The notes: generated by a model from the sequence alone, not told the origin. A stretch of 64,000 bases of DNA from Zygaena filipendulae (GCA_907165275.2 OU015674.1:2851001-2915000); one strand, 5' to 3'. Positions 33,711-44,157 are shown, counted from the stretch's first letter. Translations and numbers: made by a program.

Positions 33711-33935
33711 GTCAAGTTTGCAAGGTTTGATGTAAGGAATCTCTGAAACTACTAAACCCAAAATGAAGAATTCTTTTACTGATATAGTTTATTTACATAG
33801 TATACTTTTTATCACGAAATTTTCCACTACACAATCTTAATAATTCGCCTAAACAACATAATATTATGTACCAAGTACCAACTATCTCTATGAAAATTAC
33901 ACTGCATTGCTATCGTACATACAGGTAGTTCTTTT

Positions 33936-33982
33936 TAACCGACTTCCAAAAAGGAGGAGGTTCTATGTTCGATTGTATGTAT

Positions 33983-34019
<37 letters not shown>

Positions 34020-34810
34020 ATGTTCACCGATTACTCGAAGACGGTTGGACCGATTTGAAAAATTCTTTTTTTGTTTGAAAGGGTATACTCCCAATTAGGT
34101 CCCATTGCCACTAAATCGGGATCTGATGATGGGATCTTGGAGAAATCGAGGGAACTCTTCAAAAATTATAGGCACACCTATAGCGATTTGGGTATTTTTG
34201 ATAGTAAATCGTTCATTTGCTTTTGGAAAGCAAAATTTGAAGAAGTGGAACTGATGATGAAGACCACAGGTGGTCATCGGAACAACTCAAAAATAATACG
34301 TATTTCACGGGTTCCGATTGAAGTGATTTCGAAAATTGTTTTTTTGTTTGAAAGGGGATACTCCCAAATTGATTTCATTGTCACCAAGTCGAGATCTGAT
34401 GATGGGATCTTGGAGTAATCGAGGGAACTCTTCAAAAATTATGAGAACACTTATAGCGATTTTTGTATTTTTTATAGTAAAACGTTTCTTTGCTTTCGGA
34501 AAGCAAAATTTGAAGAAGAGGAACTGATGATGAAGACCACAGATGGTCATCGGAACTACTCAATAATGGGTATTTCACGGGTTCCGAATCGTTAACTTTA
34601 ATATGGTTTCTAAACAATTTATGCCCGTCACAATGTTTATGGTGAAGTGGAACTGATGGTGATGTACTAGGAGAACTCCTCAACAATTAACGTCCTTGCG
34701 TCGGGAAAAGCAATATTTTGTAAAAGGTGATGAGCAGTTGACATTAGGCTATTGTAACTTAGAGAAATTAAGAACTAAGTCACTTAAAAGCGAGAAATAA
34801 ACAAAATTTT
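33936..34810 (+). mobile_element. RTE-type LINE 3' region with tandem duplication
   Basis: It begins TTTTTAACCGACTTCC with the AGGAGGAGGTTCT block and a run of 32 T at 33984-34015. Two 273-base units follow (34052-34324 and 34325 to about 34590), seen at GATGATGGGATCTTGGAG and GATGAAGACCACAG. Because 273 is a multiple of three, a 115-codon frame passes from the first unit into the second. No reverse-transcriptase motif is visible. Confidence 0.65.
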
Positions 34811-35219
34811 AACAAAAAAATTAAAACCGACTTCCAAAAACACAAAACTAAAAAACTAAAAAATAAAAAGCTAAAAATAACAAAATACCGATTTAATCCA
34901 AAAGACAAAAACACACGTAATATTATTATTGGTTTGTGCTACCACTGATCGGTATGAAGTCGGTGACAAGCCAAATATGGAGGGAGTAGATGGGCTAAGT
35001 CGACTCCCGTCACCAGCTCTTCGTGAGCAGAACAACCCAAGTGGGCAGACACCAGCAGGCTTGGCACCGAATTCAAACCGATCAGTGGTAGCACAAACCA
35101 ATAATAATATTACGTGTGTTTTTGTCTTTTGGATTAAATCGGTATTTTGTTATTTTTAGCTTTTTATTTTTTAGTTTTTTAGTTTTGTGTTTTTGGAAGT
35201 CGGTTTTAATTTTTTTGTT
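34811..35219. repeat. 409-base near-perfect palindrome
   Basis: Left arm 34811-34972 and right arm 35058-35219 are 162 bases each. The outer 143 bases pair without a mismatch and the inner 19 have three. The 85-base spacer is GC-richer. Both outer parts carry AAAACCGACTTCC or its complement, tying it to the RTE tail. The spacer in plus frame 3 reads GVDGLSRLPSPA, which recalls the DALSRLP motif after the RNase H domain of Ty3/gypsy elements, but this is weak. Frames on both strands share the same C-terminus because of the symmetry. Confidence 0.9.
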
Positions 35220-35229
35220 ATTAATTAAA

Positions 35230-35430
35230 TCCTTACATATTATAAAACAGAGTCCTTCACCGCGTCTGTCTGTCTGTTCGTGATAAACTCAAAAACTACT
35301 GAACGGATTTTGATGCGGTTTTCCCCAATAGATAGAGTGATTCATGTGGAAGGTTTACAACTATATTTTATCCTGGAATTCCCGCGGAAACTCCGAAATT
35401 ACAGCGGGTGAAACCGCGCGAGTCAGCTAG
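35230..35430 (+). mobile_element. Helitron, first of a four-copy run
   Basis: TCCTTACATATTATAAAACAG follows an A and the copy ends AGTCAGCTAG before a T. It carries TCTGTCTGTCTGTTCGTGA and ACTACTGAACGGATTTTGAT. Confidence 0.85.
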
Positions 35431-35520
35431 TATAATAATATAATTAAACTAGGTATATGACGCTACAAGTCAGTTAAGTGATAAATGCATTGGCTTTGCA
35501 CGTTGCCCTTCTGGGAATGC

Positions 35521-35542
35521 GTCTAGAGTCTAGACTCTAGAC
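35521..35542. repeat. Perfect 22-base palindrome
   Basis: GTCTAGAGTCT followed by its exact complement, in the gap between two Helitrons. It contains three overlapping TCTAGA-type sites. Confidence 0.9.
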
Positions 35543-35608
35543 AATATAGTTGTGGTCGTCCGGTATGGCTTCTAACACATTGCATTTTTTCAAATCCTAT
35601 CTTCTATC

Positions 35609-35769
35609 TTCTTCTTTATAAATAAAAATGAATGTTTGTATGTCTGTCCTCTATGCGTTTCGAAACCATTGGTCCGATTGTGATGAAACTTTGGCGGGTT
35701 GTTCTGCCTGCGTCCGCAAAGGTTCCTGATCCCAAAACTCACGCGGGTGAAACCGCGGGACACAGCTAT
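35609..35769 (+). mobile_element. Helitron, second of the run
   Basis: TTCTTCTTTATAAATAAAAA starts a distinct 5' module with TTTCGAAACCATTGGTCCG. The end is GGGACACAGCTAT, one base off CTAG, and the third copy follows at once. Confidence 0.7.
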
Positions 35770-36113
35770 GTACAGTAAAAGCAGAAACTGACTGACTGAT
35801 TCATCAACGCACTGCAGCTGAAACCGCTGGGTCTAGCGCTAGAACCATGAAATTTTGCATAAATATTCCATAAGTGACGTAGCGGTAGGTGTGCGCTAAG
35901 AAAGGATTTTTGAAAGTTCAACTCCTAAGCGGGTGAAAAGGGGTTGCAAAGTTTGTATGGAACAACTTGTTTTCTTGGAAGATCTATCAGTCAGTGAATC
36001 AAACAGATAGCCAGTCAGTTTCCTCTTTTATAAATATGATCTTTATTTATTCGCTTAACCTCTTCGATGTCTGATTTCGATTACCACGCGGAATTGTCGC
36101 GGGTAAAAGCTAG
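35770..36113 (+). mobile_element. Helitron, third of the run
   Basis: GTACAGTAAAAGCAG leads into AACTGACTGACTGATTC and AACCGCTGGGTCTAG. A second module, TTTATTCGCTTAACC, precedes the hairpin-like GCGGAATTGTCGCGGG and AGCTAG. Confidence 0.7.
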
Positions 36114-36278
36114 TAATATAAAGTGAGTTTATTTGTTTGTTACGTTTTCACGCTCTAATTACTCGACCGATTATTATGAAACTTTTAACGTTGTTGGGGT
36201 ACAAAAAATACATTGGTTACTTTTTATCCCGGCATTCCCCCGGGGACTAATGTGGATGAAACCTCAGGGAATTGCTAG
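36114..36278 (+). mobile_element. Helitron, fourth of the run
   Basis: TAATATAAAGTGAGTTT begins directly after the third copy's CTAG. The body has TTACGTTTTCACGCTC and CCCGGCATTCCCCC, and ends TTGCTAG before a T. Confidence 0.7.
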
Positions 36279-36334
36279 TAAATAAATATACGTCGTTGAT
36301 GGAATAAATAAAAGCATTGTTGACTGAAGAATAA

Positions 36335-36425
36335 CATGGTGACAGAGATACAAAAACGTGTGTGCAAAATTTCATGATGATCGTTAAGGCGGGAAAGCGT
36401 AACAAACAAACAAATAAACAAACTC
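36335..36425 (-). mobile_element. Helitron 5' fragment, reverse
   Basis: CAAAATTTCATGATGATCGT and GGAAAGCGTAACAAACAAAC match the 5' half of minus-strand copies. It runs into a T-rich ATTTATTTATT tract. Confidence 0.55.
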
Positions 36426-36743
36426 ACTTTTTTTTATTTATTTATTCAATTTGGTAAAAATACAGTAATTTTACACGTCAACTTGTCTAAGGTATTATAC
36501 CTTACATTATACAACGTGTTATAATGAATTAACTGAAAACTAGAAAGTAGTTTGCTCAGAATCAACTAGCGAATCGATCGCACTATGTTTTAATATAGGT
36601 TAATTTTTTTTCATTTTTACTAGCCTATGTCTAATTGGCGCGTCCGCCGCCCGCAGTAAAAAAAATCGAACCGGTAGGCGCGGGCGTAGCGCTTGGAATT
36701 TCGTAGATAGGTCACCTCCAAACTAATGATTAATAACTTTTAA

Positions 36744-36885
36744 TGCTACTGCTCCACCCGCGTTAACGTTAACGTTGATGTTAATGTCTGACGTGGTAAT
36801 GTTAGTAAGTTAACGCGTTAAAATGTTGGCCACATCTAAATTAGCGCACTAATTTACGCGTTAACACGCAGGTGGAGCAGTAGCA
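36744..36885 (+). mobile_element. Young Harbinger-like MITE, copy 1
   Basis: The element is 142 bases with ends TGCTACTGCTCCACC and GGTGGAGCAGTAGCA, flanked by TAA on both sides (36741-36743, 36886-36888). It differs from the inverted copy at 61552-61693 at one base. No frame is present. A 3-base TWA duplication fits PIF/Harbinger. Confidence 0.85.
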
Positions 36886-36888
36886 TAA

Positions 36889-37237
36889 AGTATAAATTTT
36901 GGGGTGTATCAGGTTTGCAGCACAAACTACTTCATGAACACGTTGTATATCTAACTCCTAAGTATAGGTACACTATCGTTTTATTTATAAAATATGTACT
37001 TGCTTATTATTAAGCAACTGCTTAATTAAGTCATCATTTTAATACAAGTATATTCATTCAGTAGTATCATTATTCATTATACACAATATTATAATCATTA
37101 TACCAATATACATAAGCATTATCTTAAATTCCGATTCATTACAATAAATTATTAGTTCACATTCAAATTCATACCATTCAATATTAGGATTATTATAGGA
37201 TTAATATATAGTTTGTATGTCTCACATTTATACATAA
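36889..37237. other. AT-rich DNA
   Basis: Rich in ATTCATTA-type words. No feature recognised. Confidence 0.4.
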
Positions 37238-37464
37238 TCTAATATATATAAATCACGTGTTACGTTGTTTGTCCGCGATGGACTCCGAAACTACTGAACG
37301 GATTTTGATAAAATTTTGTAACCATTTATAATATGGTCCAACTTAAAAGATAGGATAGTTTTTATCCCGGAATTCCCTCGGGAACTGAAGGACAGAGTAC
37401 TTTTTCCCGCAACCTCCGCGGGAACTCCGAAATTACCGCGGATGAAATCGCGGGGGACAGCTAG
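37238..37464 (+). mobile_element. Helitron with doubled 3' block
   Basis: TCTAATATATATAAATCACG starts it and GACAGCTAG ends it before a T. The pair ATCCCGGAATTCCCTCGGG and CCCGCAACCTCCGCGGG gives two CCCG..CGGG blocks where other copies have one, so a second 3' end was added. Confidence 0.8.
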
Positions 37465-38200
37465 TAGTAATATAAGAATAGGTATCTCTTTGTGTAGAGA
37501 TAATGTTCTATATTTTCCCGATCCAAAGATTTTTCTAACAAAAATGCGATTGAGCTGTATCGATTTTTATGTACACTAAAAATAGCATCAAATACAAGTA
37601 GATATTGCTGGCTTAAAGTATTAAGATATTATGACACAATATTTTAGAGAGTTTCGGTAACTGATAGTGATAGGTAAGTACTCTATATAATAAGTAAAAA
37701 TATATAATGACTCAGAAAAACAGTTCCCGGTAAGTACATAACGTGTTTGTGTTTCTTTTATCTATTGCGTTGCAGAGTATTGTTACAGAATGTCTACCTA
37801 TGTGGCGGTGAATAATTGTACCTACCTGTACCTTCGACATTCGTTGTATTAAATTATTTCACTCTGTTTTCTGCCGTTAGAAAATTGAATTTAAAAAAAG
37901 CATATTGCAATTTTGTGAAATTGCGAACATTAGGTAGGTAGGTATATCATATTTTTTTTAATTTGTTCGATAAGTATGTCATTTCATTCATTCTTCATAA
38001 AACGTATTCGATTTGCTAAGTTGTCAATATATTAGGTATGTAATTTGATCATATAAATTAAATATATTTCTTTATTCCTATTGTTCATACAAACTATAAT
38101 ATGTAATTTTATTGACTTTGACATGCATTATAAATTTATCTTTTTTATTTTATCAGAGTAAATAATTATTTTTGTACTCATTAATTAGTAATAATTAATT
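37465..38200. other. AT-rich DNA
   Basis: No gene, RNA or known repeat recognised. Confidence 0.4.
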
Positions 38201-38366
38201 GTTATCTTTTTTGGATAGTTTTTTGACCTCTTTATTTCTTCTTGCGCACATCAATTACCAACTTCAAATAGACATTTATTTAAGTTATCTTTTTTGGATA
38301 GTTTTTAGACCTCTTTATTTCTTCTTGCGCACATCAATTACCAACTTCAAATATACATTTATTTAA
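38201..38366. repeat. Tandem duplication of 83 bases
   Basis: Units 38201-38283 and 38284-38366 are each 83 bases, begin GTTATCTTTTTTGGATAG and differ at two positions. The unit is not a known repeat here. Confidence 0.95.
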
Positions 38367-38370
38367 TACT

Positions 38371-38572
38371 AACCATCCCCTACGGTTTCACTCGTGTTAA
38401 TTCAGAGTTTCCGTGGAAATTTCAGGATAAAAACTCCCCGATGCCACTCAGCAACACTGTAGCTTCCTATAAGCTAGTATTATCTGTGCTATAAGTAACA
38501 ATTTTTTTTAAATTGATCAAGAACTTTTTGAGTTTATCCATTACAAACAAACATACAAAAAGTAACATTTAT
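38371..38572 (-). mobile_element. Diverged Helitron
   Basis: CTAACCATCCCCTACGGTTT is a worn 3' end. GTTTCCGTGGAAATTTCAGG and ACTGTAGCTTCCTATAAG link it to the TCTATAC subfamily. The 5' end is unclear. Confidence 0.6.
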
Positions 38573-38814
38573 TTTATTTCTTGTTTACCGATGACCATTA
38601 GTTTTCGCAGTCAACCTATATAATAACTGTTGAACAGGGAAAAAACTTAAGGAGATTTTCAATCGCATCGCCTTAGCAAACGATTCAATGACGCATTGAA
38701 TGTCTCCAGAAGATTGCCTTTTGCCTTGTTTATAATGTACGTGTCGAGTCTGACTAAAGCTGTAGTGAAATAAAAATATTCATGAGATGAAAATAAGACT
38801 AACAATACTCACTT

Positions 38815-38945
38815 TTTTTGGAAAAAATATACCTACTATAGTATTTTTCCGAAAAAAGATTAAAAATATAGTACTTACTTTTAGGAAATGCAGGGAAAAA
38901 CAGTATCTACATAGGTATCATTTATTTTTTTGTGCGAGAACTGAG
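38815..38945 (+). mobile_element. hAT-like MITE fragment
   Basis: TTTTTTTGGAAAAAATATAC, TCCGAAAAAAGAT and AGGAAATGCAGGGAAAAA match 15.8-15.9 kb. Both terminal repeats are absent. Confidence 0.6.
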
Positions 38946-39399
38946 GAATCTTCAGAAAAGGTTCCTTCATATAAATTCTGGCTGGTTGTCTGGTAAAGAT
39001 AGGCTCTTAATACGATGAGAAATAACCATTGTGGAAATATATATCAAAACTCATCTTGCAGTAAGAGAAAAGAGGTTTATATAAGGTATTAAACAAATCA
39101 AAAGTTAATGCTCATGAAACCGCAAAAAACGTCACACATTTATATTTATGACTGAATAGGCACAGAACACCAGTGAGTGTAAACAGAGCGAAACCATTTC
39201 AAGTCAGGCTAAAAAGGTCGAGTAGGTACGTCATATTCCCTTGCCTGCGAGTCATTGCGCGGTTCTACTCACACTCTCACACATCGATTGTTTTAGTTGA
39301 GAACGAAATTTTGAACGAGACTATCGCTATCTATACATATGTAGTAGTTTAATTTGTTGTAAACGATGTTTTACATGCTTTGATATTTATACTTTTTCA

Positions 39400-39553
39400 A
39401 CTCCGGAACTCCGGAATTAATGCGGGGAACAGCTAATCACCGTAAACTACTGTCAGGGGTAGATACGCAGAAGGACATAGAGTAGGTATTTTTTCCCGTA
39501 ATTCCCGCAGGAATTCCGAAATTACCGCGGATGAAATCGCGGGAGACAGCTAG
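39400..39553 (+). mobile_element. Helitron 3' ends in tandem
   Basis: A first 3' end, GAATTAATGCGGGGAACAGC with TAA, is followed by TCACCGTAAACTACTG and a second, complete 3' end that closes ACAGCTAG before a T. The same double structure appears in reverse at 41445-41683. Confidence 0.7.
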
Positions 39554-39639
39554 TATGTATATATTTTTTCTAAATCAAACGATTCACGTCGTGTTATAAA
39601 AAGCAAAATGCGACCATCTTCTGCGTTGTTCTTGGTATC

Positions 39640-39775
39640 GGTGACTCAATCCCGGCGACGCGTCGCGACGCCGCCCCTCCCCGCCTGTCTGGGCCCCTTC
39701 CCGCCCCCTGGGCACCTCCGAGCGCCCCTTCCGCCCCCAGCGCCCCCTCGAGAAAGACACGTCAGTTTTGTCAGT
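39640..39775. other. GC-rich island
   Basis: Rich in CCCC and CGCG (GACGCGTCGCGACG, then CCCGCCCCC). The plus frame through it is proline-rich and runs on into a Helitron, so it is not taken as a gene. A similar C-rich patch is at 60115-60190. Confidence 0.5.
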
Positions 39776-39851
39776 CACGCATCTGAGTCACGTGTACTTT
39801 TATATCATATAATCGATACTGAATACTTATACGAGTACCTATTATTATATA

Positions 39852-40160
39852 CTAGCTGTGCCCCGCGGTTTCACCCGCGCGAAAGTTTTTTATACAACAA
39901 CTTTTTTTCCCGACATCCGATTTCAATGAAACAAAGCCTATATGTAGCTCCAGGCTAAGCTTAATCTACCTGTGAAAACCGCATGACAATCTGTTCAGTA
40001 GATTCGGAGATTATCGCGAACAGACAGACAGACCAACAGAAAAGAATTTTAAAAACTTTTGTTTTGTGCTTGGTTAGGTACTCTTTTTTTATCACCCCTC
40101 TCAATTTTAGGTAAAAATATTCTATGTACAGAATCGCGGATTCTACTCTTTTATTATAGT
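39852..40160 (-). mobile_element. Helitron, TTTTTTTCCCGACAT subfamily, full length
   Basis: CTAGCTGTGCCCCGCGGTTT after an A opens it, and GATTCTACTCTTTTATTATA closes it. It carries TGAAAACCGCATGACAATC and CGCGAACAGACAGACAGACC. This is the reference copy for the broken one at 43.8-44.9 kb. Confidence 0.8.
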
Positions 40161-40300
40161 AATACTATGTAAAAGTAACTCTGTCTCTTATTTCCACCGA
40201 TTATCATGAAATTTTACATACACTTTGTCAGGGGTAGAAAAAAGGACTGAGGGTAAGTACTTTTAATTTCGGAATTCCCGCGGGAAACCACTAAGTAGTA
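40161..40300 (+). mobile_element. Helitron, 3' lost, abutting in reverse
   Basis: AATACTATGTAAAAGTAAC starts it immediately beside the previous element's 5' end, in the opposite direction. ACTTTGTCAGGGGTAG and GGAATTCCCGCGGGAA follow, then it stops. Confidence 0.6.
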
Positions 40301-40414
40301 CTTAAAATATGCCTAAAGAAAAACTATAACTAAAGATTAACAGCTACTACTATTATTAGATTTGTTGCGCTGAAAGTAATTTTAAACTAGGAACAGGTCA
40401 AGATGGCGGCTACT

Positions 40415-40640
40415 TGACAAAATTTTTTTTTAGTCCGTTGTTTAAGACTAGTAAAAAATATTAGACATGTATTTTTTCTATTTTTACGTAATCAAAAAAT
40501 AGCGGCGAAACATTGAATTGAAATTTTGCGTGACGTCACAACCCGGTGCAGTTTGTAGGTACGGGGCTTAAACTGAATAATGACGTCACGAGTCCTCCAC
40601 CCTAAACTTTAATCCGCTTTATCTATATTTATTTGAATAC
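40415..40640 (-). mobile_element. M-family MITE, copy 6
   Basis: TTTTTAGTCCGTTG, then TGACGTCA near 40531 and again near 40581, and CACCCTAAACTTTAATCC. The right outer end is missing. Confidence 0.6.
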
Positions 40641-40659
40641 AATATTTGAGTACAATATT

Positions 40660-40704
40660 TATGAGACAGACCTACTTACTTTCATATTTATAATACTAGT
40701 ATGG
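40660..40704 (-). mobile_element. Helitron 5' stub
   Basis: CTTACTTTCATATTTATAAT and ACTAGTATGGA are a reversed 5' terminus. The rest is absent. Confidence 0.5.
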
Positions 40705-40993
40705 ATTTTAATACCGACGACATACATATACAATAAACACTGCAAATTCGAATCGAAACGCATATGTAAGTATTTTATAAAATGGTGCACTAATTTGGGG
40801 TGAAGAAACCCGTAACACAGATAATATAATACTATACTAGCCTGTAATGTATGAAGACCAAGTGAAGACTATTTTTGTGACGTGACAACGATCACTGACC
40901 GGCACATTGTGTCCGTGGCCCATGGACGTATGGCGGCTCATAATATTGACAAAACCATTATGATGGTTAGATATAGATATTATGATGGTTATA

Positions 40994-41166
40994 TCCTTCC
41001 TAAATACTATTGTACAATTGAAAAAGTGAGTTTTTTTATTTGATACGCTTTCACGCCTTAAAAACTTATAGGGGCAGGTACAGTAAAGGACATAGGTTAC
41101 TTTTTATTCCGGAATTCCCTCGGGTACTCCGAAATTAACGCGGGTGAAACCGCAGGGAACAGCTAG
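40994..41166 (+). mobile_element. Helitron, full length
   Basis: TCCTTCCTAAATAC after an A is a modified 5' end. AAAGTGAGTTT, ATACGCTTTCACGCC and GCGGGTGAAACCGC follow, ending GAACAGCTAG before a T. Confidence 0.8.
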
Positions 41167-41444
41167 TTATGGTTGGGCAAAAGTCAATTCAATGCGAACG
41201 TTTAAAAAACTTTTGTTTTGAATTTGGAACGCTTTACATTTTCTGCGAGTTTCTGCAGTTGTATGTGTTATAGTTACGAGAGCAAAATATGTTTGTCTTT
41301 GAATACCTAAATATACGCTATTAAAACCAGCATCAGATCACGTTTTTTATTCAATACGTGTATTCAACTATTCACACGACAACGACATACGAAAATCTCT
41401 ATAAGTGAACATCAGCAATTCTCGTGCCATAAATGTATAATATA

Positions 41445-41683
41445 CTAGCTGTCCCCCGCGATTTCATCCGCGGGGGAGTCCGGGAAAAAGTGCTGTAGTT
41501 TACGGTGATAAGCAGTTCCCCGCATTAATTCCGGAGTTCCCGCGGAAATTCCGGGATAAAAACTATCTTTTAAGTTGGACCATATTATAAATGGTTAAAA
41601 AAAATTATCAAAATCCGTTTATTAGTTTCGGAGTCCATCGCGGACAAACAACGTGACACGTGATTTATATGTATGTATTAAGA
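41445..41683 (-). mobile_element. Helitron with doubled 3' block, reverse
   Basis: CTAGCTGTCCCCCGCGATTT opens it and ATGTATGTATTAAGA closes it before a T. The inner TAGTTTACGGTGATAAGCAG joins two 3' ends, as at 39.4 kb, and TCACGTG near the 5' end matches 37.2 kb. Confidence 0.8.
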
Positions 41684-41839
41684 TGTATTATGTACGTCAG
41701 AACATCGCATAGAGGTAAGACATAGGATGTGGATCGTCGGATGGAGGTTTATTGTCATGTGGCACTTGGCAGTATAGATAGTCACGTGAATGCCTGTTGC
41801 ATAGTAAAACAGAAAAAAAAAATTCAACACCGCTTGTTT

Positions 41840-41905
41840 ACTTTCGTATGGGCCCTGTACTCTTAGCCTTTCCTATATAGGATAAATAAACGAAAAAAAA
41901 AAATG
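41840..41905 (+). repeat. Dispersed 62-base repeat, copy 2
   Basis: GGGCCCTGTACTCTTAGCCT and TTTCCTATATAGG reverse-match 12371-12432, with a following AAACGAAAAAAAAAAA run. Confidence 0.5.
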
Positions 41906-42616
41906 TTTACTCTCGACGATTCTATCCTTTGAATTTTGTTCTTTCCTTCTTTGTACATTTCGAAATTGCATTTATAGTGCTATATTATGTTTCATTGCAA
42001 TTTACATTACGTATTTTGCCCTTGTAGTTGAATCTACTATTGCAGCTATCACCAACCTTTGAACCGAAAAGTAAATCTAATCTCATTATAACATTATCGA
42101 TAAGAAGTCTTGGATGTAAACATCGTTGCACTATAAAGTTACTTATCACACTTGAATAGTTACGTAACGAGTGACCTAGTGTGCACGCGCCCTACCGGCC
42201 TACTTGCTGCCGAGTCGTGATGTTATGCCATATTAGCAATTTGTGTTGTGCACCTTGCAATTTTTTCATGCAATTCCAGCATTACCAACTATAATATTAT
42301 GAACACACTGTGTAACCACAGACTATGATCGTTAGCTCATTGACTTCTGTAGGTTTTAGGTAAAGCATAACATATTATGACGTATGGCCAAATAAAGAGT
42401 GCAGTATGTATATTGTATACGTAAGTTTTTAGACAATACTTTCTGTAATATTGTAATAACCACGGTTTGTTTACGTTGCTTTATTTTTTACTTCTCACTG
42501 GAAATAAGAAAACTTTGCCTGTCTCTACGGTGCAGCGCCATCTAGTGGTCAAATACAAAAAAACCTTTTGTTTCACTTATTATCCACTTATTCCGCAATT
42601 ACGTACTCTCTGATAG

Positions 42617-42813
42617 ACGCGAAACGCATACGCGGCAACAAAACGTCAACTGCCAAACTAGCAATAATTTGTGGATGAATGCTGCCCGATACATAATGAT
42701 TAAAAATAAATATGTAATATTTTTTCCCTGCATTTCCCAACCGTACTATATTTTTGCATCTTTTTTTCGGAAAAATACCTACTATATTTTTTTCAAAAAA
42801 GGTGATAACCCTA
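42617..42813 (-). mobile_element. hAT-like MITE, half copy
   Basis: CGAAACGCATACGCGGCAAC, ATGAATGCTGCCCG and the end GGTGATAACCCTA are the reverse of 15.79-16.00 kb. The far terminal repeat is absent. GCGCCATCTAGTGG lies upstream at about 42535. Confidence 0.65.
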
Positions 42814-43839
42814 GCTACAAGTATGAGAGTTATCGTTAAGGTATCAATTAGTATGTGGTTTTGGGACTAGCTTTTATCAATGTCATGAGTAATTGTTATC
42901 TTAAATTGTTATGTTAAATGTTTTTTTTAAGTGGTCATTTTAAGGAAGTTGTGAAAAATTCGACGCGATCGAACCATTCGTCGCATGAAAGCCGTCACTG
43001 AAAACACAGGTTATTAATTCTATTTTATATTTTCAAAAATGCTCACTGGTTATTTATTCAATGTTCGACGCAGCGAGGCGGCACGTGACCCAGTTGTGTC
43101 GGGCGAGATACGCGCTTCTTGCGCCATAATGCGCCGATATACTGTCGTTGCGTAACAGACTGAACTATTTCGATATGTGCCATTGTTGTATTGCGCTTTA
43201 CGTTTAGACATTTCGGTAATGGTTACCAAATGTACTAAGATACGTATAATTTGTATACTGTATTATTTTTTTTAAAGGATTTTTATAACAATATGTCACA
43301 ATCGTTTGTAATAATGTACATACATATATCTAATGAATTATTTCGAACTATTTCTAAAGTTTCAGCCGTGGTTCGTATGAAAAACAAAAACAAAACAAAT
43401 TTAAACTACACAACATGAATTTTGAATTGCATTATAATAAAATGAAGATAATTAAGTCCATTTCATAATAGTCGCTAAATAGTTATAGGTACTTACAAAA
43501 AAGATAATTTTGAATTACTCGCTATTACTCACATTAGTTGTGCATTTCCCTATCGAACTCTTTATCGTATCGTTATAACAAATACCTATCTTAAATGTAA
43601 ACTTATGATAACCTACTTACTTACATAATATTCATGTGATCTGATACGCATTCAAATGATCAACACTCCAAAAAAAATGGCAATAAGTAGGTATCGAAAA
43701 CTGCACTAGAAGATATTAAAAAAACAACGAAGCGCTTCGAGATATGTCGGTACCTAGTGCCCTTGCATTTCGCTTGACTCGTCTTGGCGGGAGCACTACC
43801 GTGCCCCCAGATTTATTACTAACTTTGATTATTGTTTTA
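42814..43839. other. Unassigned DNA
   Basis: No gene or repeat family recognised. GC rises a little at 43060-43150 without a frame. Confidence 0.4.
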
Positions 43840-44157
43840 CTAGCTGGTGCCCGCGGTTTTCGACCCTTGCAATGACGTTAGATTTTCTCACTCTTTTAAA
43901 ACGTAGTAGTAGTTCTTTAGTCTCCAATTCCAATTCCAATTTGTTGTTTTTAATGGCTCCACCGTTTTGAGTCTCAAAGAAAATATAATCACATCATCTG
44001 TCTCCAAGCTTTAAAACTGTCACCAGAGAGAAGACTGTCACCTCGCGAAAAATCAATTCAAAAGAAAAAAAAATGCATATATCTAAAAAGGTTTTATCAT
44101 GTTCGTTATGCAACATTATATCGAAGGTTTCGACCATTGCATTTCGAAGTCTTTAAC

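Noticed and set aside
34071..34418. 115-codon frame
   Set aside because: It lies within the RTE-type tandem units. The repeat explains both its length and its internal similarity.
34871..35159. Two opposite-strand 76-codon frames with the same ends
   Set aside because: They result from the palindrome and are not two related genes.
39608..39958. 116-codon proline-rich frame
   Set aside because: It is a GC-rich patch running into a Helitron 3' end. There is no domain, and the frame is open mainly because of its composition.
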